Shown: positions 17,649-26,785, counted from the first letter of the stretch. The stretch: 64,000 nt of DNA from Pseudomonadota bacterium (GCA_008501635.1 QQUJ01000012.1:1-64000); one strand, 5' to 3'. Translations and numbers: made by a program. Notes: a model not told the origin generated them from the sequence alone.

Positions 17649-18023
17649 ATGGAACCTGCCCACTCCATCGCCAAGCTCGGCTTTCGCCGCTGGTACGAGC
17701 GGCAATTGTTGTACAGCTTTGCCTGGCTGACGACCTGCCTGCTGTGCGGACTGATCATCGTCGCGATTCTGGAGTTCGTCGGGTTCAGTGCGCCTGGGAT
17801 CACACCTTACATCACGCTGGCAGCGCTCTATTTCATCGGGCTGATGGGATTTCATTCATGGATGACATTCACCAAAAAGATCATGTCGGCGCAACGCTAT
17901 GCCAACCACTCGACCTGCGGGAAATGCGGGTGTTACGGTCGCTACGACGTCCTGTCCAATACCGCGCGGTTTCTGGTGAAATGCCGTCGTTGCGCGCACG
18001 AGTGGACGATCGAGCCGCAATAG
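17649..18023 (+). CDS. Two-helix membrane protein with C-terminal zinc ribbon
   Basis: A 124-aa protein of unknown function. Two predicted transmembrane helices (about 23-45, FAWLTTCLLCGLIIVAILEF; 52-72, ITLAALYFIGLMGFHSW) are followed by a cytoplasmic or periplasmic zinc-ribbon-like module with two Cys pairs, CGKCGCYGRYDV and VKCRRCAHEW, the spacing of rubredoxin-knuckle zinc fingers. No family name is assigned. The CRISPR array starts 80 bp downstream. Confidence 0.6.
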   Translation: MEPAHSIAKLGFRRWYERQLLYSFAWLTTCLLCGLIIVAILEFVGFSAPGITPYITLAALYFIGLMGFHSWMTFTKKIMSAQRYANHSTCGKCGCYGRYDVLSNTARFLVKCRRCAHEWTIEPQ

Positions 18024-18103
18024 GGGTGAGTGGACTTGCAGGTCAAAACTTCGAACACGGGGATCACTCGTCTAGTGGTGTGCCACCCCTGAGAATGTCC
18101 ATT

Positions 18104-21100
18104 GATAAGTGCTTGACCCGCTCGTGAGAGCGGGTGATGCGTCGCTGCCGGGTTTGATATGTCGTGGGCAACCGGTTTCAATCCGCACCCGCTCGTGAGA
18201 GCGGGTGATGCCAATGTATTTTGGGTCATGCCCCCGAAACCGTTGGTTTCAATCCGCACCCGCTCGTGAGAGCGGGTGATGCCGTCCGGCGGCAGCGGAT
18301 TTAACGCTGTACTCAGGGTTTCAATCCGCACCCGCTCGTGAGAGCGGGTGATGCTTATCAGCAGCAAAAAGTGTTCAAGACGCAACTCGTTTCAATCCGC
18401 ACCCGCTCGTGAGAGCGGGTGATGCACAACCTGGAACTCGTATCGCGCGGCGAACTCATGTTTCAATCCGCACCCGCTCGTGAGAGCGGGTGATGCAGGC
18501 GGCTATCTATCTTGATCGTTGGGTGCAGATGTTTCAATCCGCACCCGCTCGTGAGAGCGGGTGATGCGACAAAGCTCGGCTACCCCTACGCCGATACGAT
18601 GGTTTCAATCCGCACCCGCTCGTGAGAGCGGGTGATGCCCACGCTGTACGTCACCGCTACCGCCACCGACTCGTTTCAATCCGCACCCGCTCGTGAGAGC
18701 GGGTGATGCCTTCGCGCTTCGTTCGTTCCGTTCTGGTCCAAGACGTTTCAATCCGCACCCGCTCGTGAGAGCGGGTGATGCCCGACATCACCCACACGCC
18801 GCAGGCGATGCCGAGGTTTCAATCCGCACCCGCTCGTGAGAGCGGGTGATGCGTCGCTAATCGCGCGAATATTGCTGGGTTTACCGCGTTTCAATCCGCA
18901 CCCGCTCGTGAGAGCGGGTGATGCATGACGGACGATGCTACCTCGCAGATCAATCAGCGGTTTCAATCCGCACCCGCTCGTGAGAGCGGGTGATGCGTGA
19001 GCGATCACCGTTGTTGATGAGCAGGAAAATGTTTCAATCCGCACCCGCTCGTGAGAGCGGGTGATGCTGGATTTGCCCAGCACTTCGCCGTCTGATCGTT
19101 GGTTTCAATCCGCACCCGCTCGTGAGAGCGGGTGATGCATAGTCCGTATACGTCCCGCTCGATGTCCCATAGTGTTTCAATCCGCACCCGCTCGTGAGAG
19201 CGGGTGATGCGGCACCCAAAGCGCCCGCGCCAACCGCACCCGCAGTTTCAATCCGCACCCGCTCGTGAGAGCGGGTGATGCACAGGTAATACTGGAGGAT
19301 CAGCTGCGCAAATAGGTTTCAATCCGCACCCGCTCGTGAGAGCGGGTGATGCAGGCCGACCTCCGAGCATGCGCCACCGATGTTTGTGTTTCAATCCGCA
19401 CCCGCTCGTGAGAGCGGGTGATGCTTTGCGCGTCGCCGTTGTGTGCGGAGTGAATCACGTTTCAATCCGCACCCGCTCGTGAGAGCGGGTGATGCTGACG
19501 GGGCGGCCGGCGTCATCCCATTCCCGCCAGTTTCAATCCGCACCCGCTCGTGAGAGCGGGTGATGCGTGCGGTTGATTACCGCCGGAGCGACGGCTTTAG
19601 AGTTTCAATCCGCACCCGCTCGTGAGAGCGGGTGATGCCCGCCCAGTCTCGGCTCGCGAGGGCGCCGATGACTGTTTCAATCCGCACCCGCTCGTGAGAG
19701 CGGGTGATGCGGCACCCAAAGCGCCCGCGCCAACCGCACCCGCAGTTTCAATCCGCACCCGCTCGTGAGAGCGGGTGATGCACAGGTAATACTGGAGGAT
19801 CAGCTGCGCAAATAGGTTTCAATCCGCACCCGCTCGTGAGAGCGGGTGATGCGGTAAGTGGACATGGGTGCAGCCATGCGTTGTCGGGTTTCAATCCGCA
19901 CCCGCTCGTGAGAGCGGGTGATGCTGTTCGATGCCGTCGAACGGCGCCTGGTGCACAAGTTTCAATCCGCACCCGCTCGTGAGAGCGGGTGATGCAGGCG
20001 CCGCTGGTGGCGCCCATCACGGATCTCGATGTTTCAATCCGCACCCGCTCGTGAGAGCGGGTGATGCTTGGTCGTTGATCCAGTTCACCGACACCACGCC
20101 GGTTTCAATCCGCACCCGCTCGTGAGAGCGGGTGATGCAGGCGAATGGTCGGGATCTTCCGGGTGGGAATTAGTTTCAATCCGCACCCGCTCGTGAGAGC
20201 GGGTGATGCATCACCGACGACAATCAGGTAAGCCTGGGATCACCTGTTTCAATCCGCACCCGCTCGTGAGAGCGGGTGATGCTCTTGCCGGTCTGGCGCG
20301 CGAACATACCCGCCTTGTTTCAATCCGCACCCGCTCGTGAGAGCGGGTGATGCCTTCGAGCTTGCGGTTTTCGGCGATCATCTCTTTGTTTCAATCCGCA
20401 CCCGCTCGTGAGAGCGGGTGATGCGATCGGGCAACTCGTCGCAGCGGCAGGGCTTCCAGTTTCAATCCGCACCCGCTCGTGAGAGCGGGTGATGCCTGGG
20501 AGGCGGAACTGCTCCTCGAGCGCGAGGTGTTTCAATCCGCACCCGCTCGTGAGAGCGGGTGATGCCTCTGTGCGCACGATGGTGATGGCGCGTGAGCGCG
20601 TTTCAATCCGCACCCGCTCGTGAGAGCGGGTGATGCGCGGTACCGAGGACGTCACGCTTGAGATGATCAAGTTTCAATCCGCACCCGCTCGTGAGAGCGG
20701 GTGATGCGATCAGGCTGTCGTTGTCGACATAGAGATCGGCTTGTTTCAATCCGCACCCGCTCGTGAGAGCGGGTGATGCGCATGGCCCCAAGGTAGGGGC
20801 CATGCGGGAGGGGGTTTCAATCCGCACCCGCTCGTGAGAGCGGGTGATGCGACAGATCAGCCGCTGCGACTACAGAGACAGTTTGTTTCAATCCGCACCC
20901 GCTCGTGAGAGCGGGTGATGCGTTGACGCTGGTAGCGGGGCTTCTTGATCTTCTGGTTTCAATCCGCACCCGCTCGTGAGAGCGGGTGATGCCCATCGAC
21001 GATCATGTATTCACCAAAGATCATAACGTTTCAATCCGCACCCGCTCGTGAGAGCGGGTGATGCACCTTGGTTTCGGGATGAACGTCGTAAATCCCCGAG

Positions 21101-21280
21101 TTTCAATCCGCACCCGCTCGTGAGAGCGGGTGATGCAGGTGTTGACCTTCACGTAATCATCGGCACCATCTGTTTCAATCCGCACCCGCTCGTGAGAGCG
21201 GGTGATGCAATGTCGCCGCTGAATATGGCGATGGAGATTGGCAGTTTCAATCCGCACCCGCTCGTGAGAGCGGGTGATGC
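18104..21280 (-). CRISPR. Type I-C CRISPR array: 44 full 37-nt repeats plus one degenerate repeat, 44 spacers
   Basis: The first full repeat is at 18175-18211 and the last at 21244-21280, with spacers of 34-36 nt. On the plus strand each repeat starts GTTTCAATCCGCACCCGC and ends AGAGCGGGTGATGC. Transcription is inferred on the minus strand: repeats then end CGGATTGAAAC, the 11-nt 5' handle of type I-C crRNAs, after a 9-bp stem CACCCGCTC/GAGCGGGTG with loop TCAC. The left-most repeat (18104-18140) keeps only its last 24-25 nt, which marks the trailer. The leader is therefore on the right, beside cas2. All full repeats appear identical. Two spacers occur twice (19211-19244 = 19711-19744; 19282-19315 = 19782-19815). 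Protospacer sources cannot be identified here. Confidence 0.98.
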
Positions 21281-21458
21281 TCCGTTTTCGCAACCTCTGG
21301 CTGCGAATACAGAAATACACCTGAATGCGCGAACCTCGACAGATGGTGACGAAGTAATCGTGCGTTTCGGCGTTCAAGAACTGCCAAATTGTTAAAGAAC
21401 AATAGGTTCGCGTATCCGCGAACCTCCCCGCAATCTAGCGATACTGAGGGTTCGCGCG
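21281..21458 (-). promoter_or_regulatory. CRISPR leader with boxA antitermination motif
   Basis: The 178-bp AT-richer region between cas2 and the first repeat on the transcribed strand. At 21386-21401 the minus strand reads TGTTCTTTAACAATTT, essentially the rRNA boxA (TGCTCTTTAACAATTT), about 105 nt upstream of the first repeat. BoxA recruits NusB-S10 and has been reported to protect CRISPR arrays from Rho termination. The transcription start cannot be placed from sequence alone. Confidence 0.75.
21404..21425. promoter_or_regulatory. 9-bp hairpin in CRISPR leader, downstream of cas2
   Basis: AGGTTCGCG (21404-21412), loop TATC, CGCGAACCT (21417-21425). On the minus strand it lies 33 nt after the cas2 stop and directly before boxA. 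It could end the cas2 transcript, act as a protein site in the leader (for example for the integration complex), or be a boxB-like stem next to boxA. The following ATTGTTCTTT is only a weak T tract. Confidence 0.5.
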
Positions 21459-21749
21459 TCATACAACGAGCGTTCCTTCGAAGTCGACCGATCGGAAATT
21501 CCCGTACTCCCTAACTCGCAATTCTGTTGGTTCAGTGATGCGGTAGAAGCGCAAGTTGTCCTCCGACTCGTCGATCTCTACGAGAAGCGACCGTTCCAGT
21601 TCCTCGAATTGCATTTCATTGACCTGGCACTCGAAGACCGATTTCTGAACTCGTTGTCCGACAGATTCACACACCTTGGCGACACGGCGCAGGCGACGGC
21701 GCCCTGCCCGCGTTTCCGTCGACACATCATAGGTTACGATAATTAGCAC
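21459..21749 (-). CDS. cas2: CRISPR-associated endonuclease Cas2
   Basis: 96 aa, ferredoxin-like. It starts [13 protein letters not shown], with the conserved Asp8 after strand 1, then [20 protein letters not shown] and SVFECQVNE, typical of I-C Cas2. Cas2 dimerises and bridges two Cas1 dimers in the spacer-integration complex. It lies 9 bp after cas1 and is followed by the leader and array. Confidence 0.97.
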   Translation of the reverse strand: MLIIVTYDVSTETRAGRRRLRRVAKVCESVGQRVQKSVFECQVNEMQFEELERSLLVEIDESEDNLRFYRITEPTELRVREYGNFRSVDFEGTLVV

Positions 21750-21758
21750 TATGGATTC

Positions 21759-22793
21759 CTATTTGGCCAGGTAGGGCACATAGCCTTCCATCTCGCCTCG
21801 CACGGTGCGTGCCATGAAGCGCGCTTGCATCAACGGCAACAACACGATGGGCATGCTGGTTTCCAATATCGGGTGCGTTACCTCGTCCTGTCGGCGCTCC
21901 TGCCAAGCGGTCACGACCTTGCGACGACCCTGCTCGTTGAGCATCACCGCGCCACCCTCACGTTCGTCAAAGTCGCCAACCGTAACCTGACCCCGATTAA
22001 TCAACGTCAGTGCCAAACGATCGGCAATAACCGAACGAAACTCCTCTTGCAGATCCAGTGCGAAGGCAGCGCGACCGGGGCGTACGGCATGCAGGAAACC
22101 CAGTTGCGGATCCAAGCCCGCCACCTCTAACGCCGAACGACAACTATTCATTAGCATGGAGTAGAGAAATGAAAGCAACGCGTTGAAACGATCTCGCGGT
22201 GGCCGGCGGGTTCGCCCGTTGAGCACAAAATACTCACGTGCGTTGGGTTTGATAACCAGGTTTAGCGCTTCGAAATAACCTCGGGCCGCCTCCCCTTCAA
22301 TGCCGCGCAGGGTGTCCAGGTCCGGGGCTTCCTTGGTGGCTCGCAAGGAAGCAGCGAGGTTTTGGGCTTTGCGAGTTAAGGTTTCCGCCTCTTTCAGCGT
22401 CGATGCCTCGCGAGCTCCCCGCAAAACCACGGATCGGCTGTTCTTCAGTTTGCCCGCCACCACGGCACGAGAGACTTTCACGACAAAGGCGCGGTCACCG
22501 GCCGCCCGGTGTTGGGCCTGGCGCAGCAGTATGTTGCCCGAAACCGGCCCTTCCAAGCGAGCCTTGAATCTCCCAGAATCTTCCAATAGAACCAACGACT
22601 TACCTTCATCCGCCAAGCGATGGATGAGAAAAGGCGACACCATGACGTTGCCAAAGCAGACCAATCCCTCCAGATGGTGCAGCGGTACTTGCAGGCGCTT
22701 TTCCTTTTCCACATCTATGCGCACGGTATTGTTCTCCAAGTGCGCATAGGCGCCCGGGGTCATGACATATAAAGTGTTGAGAATGGTGTGCAT
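21759..22793 (-). CDS. cas1: CRISPR-associated integrase Cas1 (type I-C)
   Basis: 344 aa, normal for I-C Cas1. It begins MHTILNTLYVMTPGAY, a hallmark of the subtype. Metal ligands are recognisable as Glu166 (GIEGEAARGYF), His235 (LGFLHAVRPG) and Asp247/Glu250 (ALDLQEEFR). It inserts spacers at the leader-proximal repeat with Cas2 and Cas4. It is separated from cas4 by 721 bp containing an antiparallel toxin-antitoxin pair, and so needs its own promoter or read-through. Its start codon lies inside the -35/-10 spacer of the antitoxin promoter. Confidence 0.97.
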   Translation of the reverse strand: MHTILNTLYVMTPGAYAHLENNTVRIDVEKEKRLQVPLHHLEGLVCFGNVMVSPFLIHRLADEGKSLVLLEDSGRFKARLEGPVSGNILLRQAQHRAAGDRAFVVKVSRAVVAGKLKNSRSVVLRGAREASTLKEAETLTRKAQNLAASLRATKEAPDLDTLRGIEGEAARGYFEALNLVIKPNAREYFVLNGRTRRPPRDRFNALLSFLYSMLMNSCRSALEVAGLDPQLGFLHAVRPGRAAFALDLQEEFRSVIADRLALTLINRGQVTVGDFDEREGGAVMLNEQGRRKVVTAWQERRQDEVTHPILETSMPIVLLPLMQARFMARTVRGEMEGYVPYLAK

Positions 22794-22823
22794 TAGGTCT
22801 ATTTTGTGTACACAAATGTGTAC
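22777..22823 (+). promoter_or_regulatory. Toxin-antitoxin promoter and palindromic operator overlapping the cas1 start
   Basis: TTGAGA (22777-22782), a 17-bp spacer and TATTTT (22800-22805) make a plausible sigma-70 promoter reading into the antitoxin. Immediately downstream is a perfect palindrome, GTACAC-AAAT-GTGTAC (22808-22823), a likely operator for the Phd/YefM-type antitoxin. The cas1 start codon (22791-22793, minus) lies within the promoter spacer. Any repressor bound here would also cover the cas1 upstream region. Confidence 0.6.
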
Positions 22824-22834
22824 CGGAGATGGTT

Positions 22835-23140
22835 ATGGACTTCATTACTGCACGAGAATTGCGCGCCGAATCGGCCAAGGTGTGGGAGAAGCTGGAAGCC
22901 GGCGAGGAGATCGTCGTTACCCGTAACGGTAAGCCGTTTGCCGTGATTGTCCACACCGATCCGCAAGAACTGGAGAGTACGCTGCGCGCCTTGCGCTGGG
23001 CGAGGTTCGACCGCCTGCTGGCGGAACAGCACAAGCGGGCCGCTGAATTGGGACTCGACAAAATGACCATGGATGAGATCGACGCCGAAATCGCGGCGGC
23101 ACGCAAGGAAAGGCGCGAGCGCGATGCGGGTAATCGTTGA
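22835..23140 (+). CDS. Phd/YefM-family antitoxin
   Basis: About 101 aa. MDFITARELRAESAKVWEKL and EEIVVTRNGKPFAVIVH are the DNA-binding, dimerising Phd/YefM fold. The C-terminal half (TLRALRWARFDRLLAEQHKR and on) is helical and charged and would wrap the toxin. ATG 22829 is also in frame, but GGAG (22825-22828) is spaced correctly only for ATG 22835. The gene overlaps the PIN toxin gene by 17 bp. It sits antisense inside the cas operon, between cas4 and cas1. Confidence 0.9.
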   Translation: MDFITARELRAESAKVWEKLEAGEEIVVTRNGKPFAVIVHTDPQELESTLRALRWARFDRLLAEQHKRAAELGLDKMTMDEIDAEIAAARKERRERDAGNR

Positions 23141-23525
23141 TACCAGCGTCTGGGTTTCGGCCTTCCTCACCCCCCACGGCACCCCCGGCAAGCTGCTGCA
23201 CGAGGTTGAACAGAAACGACTGATCCTGGTATACGACATAACCATCGAAGCCGAGTATCGGGACGTGCTGAGCCGCCCGCGGTTCAACATCGCCCCGGTG
23301 CTGGTGGCCGAGTTTCTGGCGCGACTGCGTGAAGATGGACAGCGAATCGCACCACCACCTGTAGCGCCACTCCGCCTGCCAGACCCTGATGACGCCCCTT
23401 TCATCGCTGCCGCCTTGGCGGCGACCTGTCCTATCATCACCGGCAACAGGCGCCACTTCCCGCCTGAATGCGGCGTGGAAGTGCTGAGCCCCGCACAATG
23501 CCTTTCCCGCCTGTTCACGGAGTGA
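23124..23525 (+). CDS. PIN-domain toxin of a type II toxin-antitoxin pair
   Basis: About 133 aa of the putative PIN-family toxins (COG1569). It starts MRVIVDTSVWVSAFL, with catalytic Asp in VDTS. It has YRDVLSRPRF and an acidic block LPDPDDAPFIAAALA, then IITGNRRHF. PIN toxins are Mg-dependent ribonucleases, often cutting tRNA or rRNA. ATG 23124 opens the domain; the frame also extends upstream to 23073, inside the antitoxin gene, without domain support. The 3' end overlaps the 3' end of cas4 by 11 bp in convergent orientation. Confidence 0.88.
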   Translation: MRVIVDTSVWVSAFLTPHGTPGKLLHEVEQKRLILVYDITIEAEYRDVLSRPRFNIAPVLVAEFLARLREDGQRIAPPPVAPLRLPDPDDAPFIAAALAATCPIITGNRRHFPPECGVEVLSPAQCLSRLFTE

Positions 23526-24153
23526 TCTCCGTGTCATCAACCTCGAAAAGCTCCTTTGCCGCATGCTGCTGCCGCCCCCGCATGGCCACAGCCTCTGGCT
23601 GACAGATCTCCTTCAACGAACACTCCCGGCAACGGCTGTCATTGACTGGTGGCGGCAAATTTCCTGAAGCCAACATGGTACGAATGGCTGCAGCCATCTC
23701 CCCGACCAGCCGGACCAAATCCACCGTCACCTCCACCTCGCGCCGCCGCCGGCTGCTGGCGTGGTAAATAGCGCCGCGGTCTACCGGTCGACCCATCATC
23801 TCCGCAAGACATAGTGCTTGCGCGGCGAGTTGAAGATCATCATGCACCGCCCGCCGCTTGCGGCCATGCTTGAACTCCACTGGGTAAACCGTCCCGTCGG
23901 GATGGAACTCCACCACGTCGGCCTTGCCGATGAGACCCAACTGCTCCGACCAAATCGGCAAGGCCCGCTCAATCCGCACCCCAGCCCGCACCTCGTAACC
24001 CGGAGTATCCACCAAATGGTGCACCGCCTGCCCCCGCGCCGTGTGGATGTTCTCCGCGAACGCCTGTTCGAGATGAATCAACCCACACTGGCGCGGACAA
24101 TAGGCCCAGTGTTGGAGGGCGGAGATGGGGACGGCATCATCCTCCCCCGCCAT
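23515..24153 (-). CDS. cas4: CRISPR-associated exonuclease Cas4
   Basis: A 212-aa RecB-like nuclease with a 4Fe-4S cluster. Cluster cysteines are Cys19 or Cys23 (WAYCPRQCGL) and the C-terminal trio CRECSLKEIC. Nuclease motifs are visible as GLIGKADVVEF and YPVEFKHGRKR, with QLAAQALCLAEMMG (QhxxY-like helix). In type I-C, Cas4 selects PAM-bearing prespacers and passes them to Cas1. ATG lies 2 bp after the cas7c stop. Its 3' end overlaps the opposing PIN toxin gene by 11 bp. Confidence 0.95.
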   Translation of the reverse strand: MAGEDDAVPISALQHWAYCPRQCGLIHLEQAFAENIHTARGQAVHHLVDTPGYEVRAGVRIERALPIWSEQLGLIGKADVVEFHPDGTVYPVEFKHGRKRRAVHDDLQLAAQALCLAEMMGRPVDRGAIYHASSRRRREVEVTVDLVRLVGEMAAAIRTMLASGNLPPPVNDSRCRECSLKEICQPEAVAMRGRQQHAAKELFEVDDTEITP

Positions 24154-24155
24154 CG

Positions 24156-25040
24156 CTACCCGATACGCCGGATCAGGTTGACACCCGCTGGTAAGCTGGC
24201 CTCGGCTACGGCAACCTCATAGTCGGTGAAGTTGCGCGGCACCGTCACGCCGCCCCTGATCTGTAGCTTTATACGCTCAAACAACGCGTGGGCCGGAGCG
24301 TTGCCCAGTTCTGAGTCATGTTTGAACACATAGAGGCCACGCGTGCTCATCTCCCCACGGGCAGCGGAACGATCGTGTTCGAACATCTGCTCCAGCGCCT
24401 GCCACAGCAGTTCCAGATCCTCTTCGGAAAATCCGGTCTGCTTGGCGAGGAAGCTGGAAACGAAACCGTGCGCCAAGTAGAGGCCGTAAGGCACCGTGTG
24501 CTTGCGACCCATGGTGCGATTGTCGCCTTCCTGTTTCTCCGCCTCGGCCTCGGTCGCCACCGCCATACGGGTAATGGAATGCTCTTGGGCAACGATGGGA
24601 TCGATGGAGCGTGCGAAAGTGAGCTGTACTGGACCGCGTACCTGACCGCAATTGACTCCGGTGGACATAACAGCGCCAAAGGTACGCACGTCGAAGAAGT
24701 TGCGACACATCCACGCTTTGGCCTCATCAGCGGCCTCGCCTCCTTTGCGTTTCTTATCATCACCAGCCAACAAGTCTTCGCGGCCAATACCGACATAGGC
24801 GCGCTTGTGCTGGTTGTTTAAAACCGCTTTCTCCTTTACGTAGATCTCGAACGGCGGCAGCTCTCCCTTTACCAGACCGACAAAGTTGCGCACCTTGCGT
24901 TTGAGCGATACGTCGGTGACCAAACCAAATCCGGTTTCGGCGTCCAGGCGCGGCAGGTTGCCGGCGTCCGGATCGCCGTTGGGATTGCCGTCTTTCACGT
25001 CAAACAACAGCACAAAGTCGTAGCGATTGGTCAGGCTCAT
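24156..25040 (-). CDS. cas7c: Cascade backbone protein Cas7 (Csd2, type I-C)
   Basis: 294 aa. It opens [20 protein letters not shown], followed by [20 protein letters not shown], the Csd2/Csh2 signature. Several copies polymerise along the crRNA spacer to form the type I-C effector backbone. It overlaps the cas8c stop by 4 bp and is followed 2 bp later by cas4. Confidence 0.96.
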   Translation of the reverse strand: MSLTNRYDFVLLFDVKDGNPNGDPDAGNLPRLDAETGFGLVTDVSLKRKVRNFVGLVKGELPPFEIYVKEKAVLNNQHKRAYVGIGREDLLAGDDKKRKGGEAADEAKAWMCRNFFDVRTFGAVMSTGVNCGQVRGPVQLTFARSIDPIVAQEHSITRMAVATEAEAEKQEGDNRTMGRKHTVPYGLYLAHGFVSSFLAKQTGFSEEDLELLWQALEQMFEHDRSAARGEMSTRGLYVFKHDSELGNAPAHALFERIKLQIRGGVTVPRNFTDYEVAVAEASLPAGVNLIRRIG

Positions 25041-25411
25041 TGGGTTCCCTCCTGGTATTTAGTGGCTTCAGATTTAGTAAAAAAGGCTTGGCGTTGGTGG
25101 TAATAACCGAGTGCGAAACGGCCCTGCTCCGGCAATGGCAAGTGCCGGGGAAAATCGTCCAGCCCGTCAATGATCTCGCCTAGCAGTTTTTCCATTTGCA
25201 CGGCGCGCCCCAGGCTAAGCTTGCCGATATGGTGGTTCTTCAATCGCAGCAAGGTTGTGAATACCGCCACCGGCGTGCTGGAGGCCGCGCCATAGTAGCG
25301 GTCGCGAATGGTGGCATTGAGACCGGGGCTGGCCTCTTCCTGTATCTTCTCCAGCGCGGCGAACAGGCGGCCCAGACGGTAGGCTGGGTTGGGATTTTCG
25401 ATGTCGAGCAT
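25037..25411 (-). CDS. cas11c: Cas11c small subunit, nested in the 3' end of cas8c
   Basis: An internal ATG at 25411, in frame with cas8c, is preceded by GAGAGGGAG (25421-25429) with 9-nt spacing, a good internal ribosome site. It would give a 124-aa protein starting [20 protein letters not shown], equal to the Cas8c C-terminal helical domain. Independent translation of Cas11 from cas8c is established for type I-C systems, with the start at this same [14 protein letters not shown] region as I recall it. The nested start is inferred here from the RBS and this homology. Confidence 0.75.
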   Translation of the reverse strand: MLDIENPNPAYRLGRLFAALEKIQEEASPGLNATIRDRYYGAASSTPVAVFTTLLRLKNHHIGKLSLGRAVQMEKLLGEIIDGLDDFPRHLPLPEQGRFALGYYHQRQAFFTKSEATKYQEGTQ

Positions 25412-26785
25412 GATCTTGAACTCCCTCTCTTCTTGGTTTCGGGTGCGGTTTGCATATCGAATGTTTCGATTCAGGCACGCCTTGATGGCCGCCGCCCGCG
25501 GATAGGTCACCTTCTGTTCCGCCCGACAGCGCTGCACCGCGGCGTTGAGCAGTGTCGCCGGATAGGGCAGATCCTCCAGGATGGCGCGCATGACTTCGCC
25601 GCCGAGTTTAGGCGGGATGTTATCGGCCTTGCCTAGCACCGCACAGGCCGTCAGCAGACGGAACAGCGAGAGATGTTCCGGATCGTGGAGTGCTCGGGCA
25701 ACGCGGATGTCGTCAAAATGACGACGCAGCCGTCGCGCCAGATTAAGCGCCGGGGCCGTCTCCCAGAAGCGGATGCTGATTCGCGCGGCATTGGGCGCCA
25801 GACCCAGCACATGGAAACGGGTATCGGCGTCACCCAAGGAGAAGTTGCCAGAATCGACCGACTTGTAGAGTGCCTTCAAAGCCGTCACGCCACGATCCGG
25901 ATCGTCCTTGGGCGGTTCTCCGAACAGGTCCGGGACCATGGATTCCAGATCGTGAGGTTCCTCGGCCCAGAACACCGTGGAGGCATCACCTACCTGGACA
26001 CGCTGACGAGACTCCTTTGCCAGCAGATGGTTCAACGCCGTGGTGTAGGCAAATACGGCAGACCTTCCGATAGGAGCGTTTTCGCCCTGGGCCTTGCCGT
26101 ATGAGCGGAAGGCATTCAGGTTGAAGGAAACGATATTCGCGCCAGAGGTCTGGGCGCCCCATACACCTTTGATGGCCGGGTGAAGCCGCTCGATGGCGCC
26201 TTCCCCGCCCGTTACCAGACAAACGCAGTGCGCATCATCCGCATCAGAGGCGGTATCTGTGGCGGCAACCACTGCCGAACGTTGGCATATCAGCCCCACA
26301 TCGCTGTTGAGGCGGAATGTCATCAGTGGAGTGCCCACGCGCACCTCTTCCCAGATTGGCAACGGCTCGAAGTGCTCCAGATCAAGCGTATTCAGAAAGG
26401 CTTGGACGGCCTTTATCCCGGCATCGCTGCGCACCGCCTCCGGCAATGCCTCTATACGCGCGAGAAAGGCCGCATGCTGCTCGGCGACGCGTTCCGGCTT
26501 GCCACGGGTATCGACACCCAGCACATACTCGGCCGTATCCCACAACAGATTGGCCGCTACACCGGAGGTCTTCTTCACTCCTTGCGGCACCAGGAAGCGC
26601 TGCGCCGTCCTCTTCTTGCCGTCGCCCGAACGGGTATCGGCAATGTTTACCAACCGACCCTGCACATCGATTTCGATGATAAATGGAATTTCCTTCTCCT
26701 CCAGTCCGAAAGCCGGTAGACGGTTCTTTGGATCGGAGTCGGCTTGCTTGCGCCGGTAGTAATCGTTGAGCGCTTGCAGGATCAT
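25037..26785 (-). CDS. cas8c: Cascade large subunit Cas8c (Csd1)
   Basis: 582 aa, typical for Csd1. The start [16 protein letters not shown] is characteristic. It also has [14 protein letters not shown] and [20 protein letters not shown], a conserved Csd1 block. Cas8c recognises the PAM and recruits Cas3. The C-terminal ~124 residues double as Cas11c. It overlaps cas5c and cas7c by 4 bp on either side, so translation is coupled. Confidence 0.96.
   Translation of the reverse strand: MILQALNDYYRRKQADSDPKNRLPAFGLEEKEIPFIIEIDVQGRLVNIADTRSGDGKKRTAQRFLVPQGVKKTSGVAANLLWDTAEYVLGVDTRGKPERVAEQHAAFLARIEALPEAVRSDAGIKAVQAFLNTLDLEHFEPLPIWEEVRVGTPLMTFRLNSDVGLICQRSAVVAATDTASDADDAHCVCLVTGGEGAIERLHPAIKGVWGAQTSGANIVSFNLNAFRSYGKAQGENAPIGRSAVFAYTTALNHLLAKESRQRVQVGDASTVFWAEEPHDLESMVPDLFGEPPKDDPDRGVTALKALYKSVDSGNFSLGDADTRFHVLGLAPNAARISIRFWETAPALNLARRLRRHFDDIRVARALHDPEHLSLFRLLTACAVLGKADNIPPKLGGEVMRAILEDLPYPATLLNAAVQRCRAEQKVTYPRAAAIKACLNRNIRYANRTRNQEEREFKIMLDIENPNPAYRLGRLFAALEKIQEEASPGLNATIRDRYYGAASSTPVAVFTTLLRLKNHHIGKLSLGRAVQMEKLLGEIIDGLDDFPRHLPLPEQGRFALGYYHQRQAFFTKSEATKYQEGTQ

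Noticed and set aside
18104-21280. Self-targeting spacers against genes in this window
   Set aside because: Inspection by eye found no spacer matching elsewhere in the window; a full genome comparison was not possible.
17942-21395. Several open frames across the CRISPR array giving repeated peptides such as ITRSHERVRIET and NPHPLVRAGDA
   Set aside because: These are translations of the 37-nt repeat; the period and identity follow the repeat, not protein coding.
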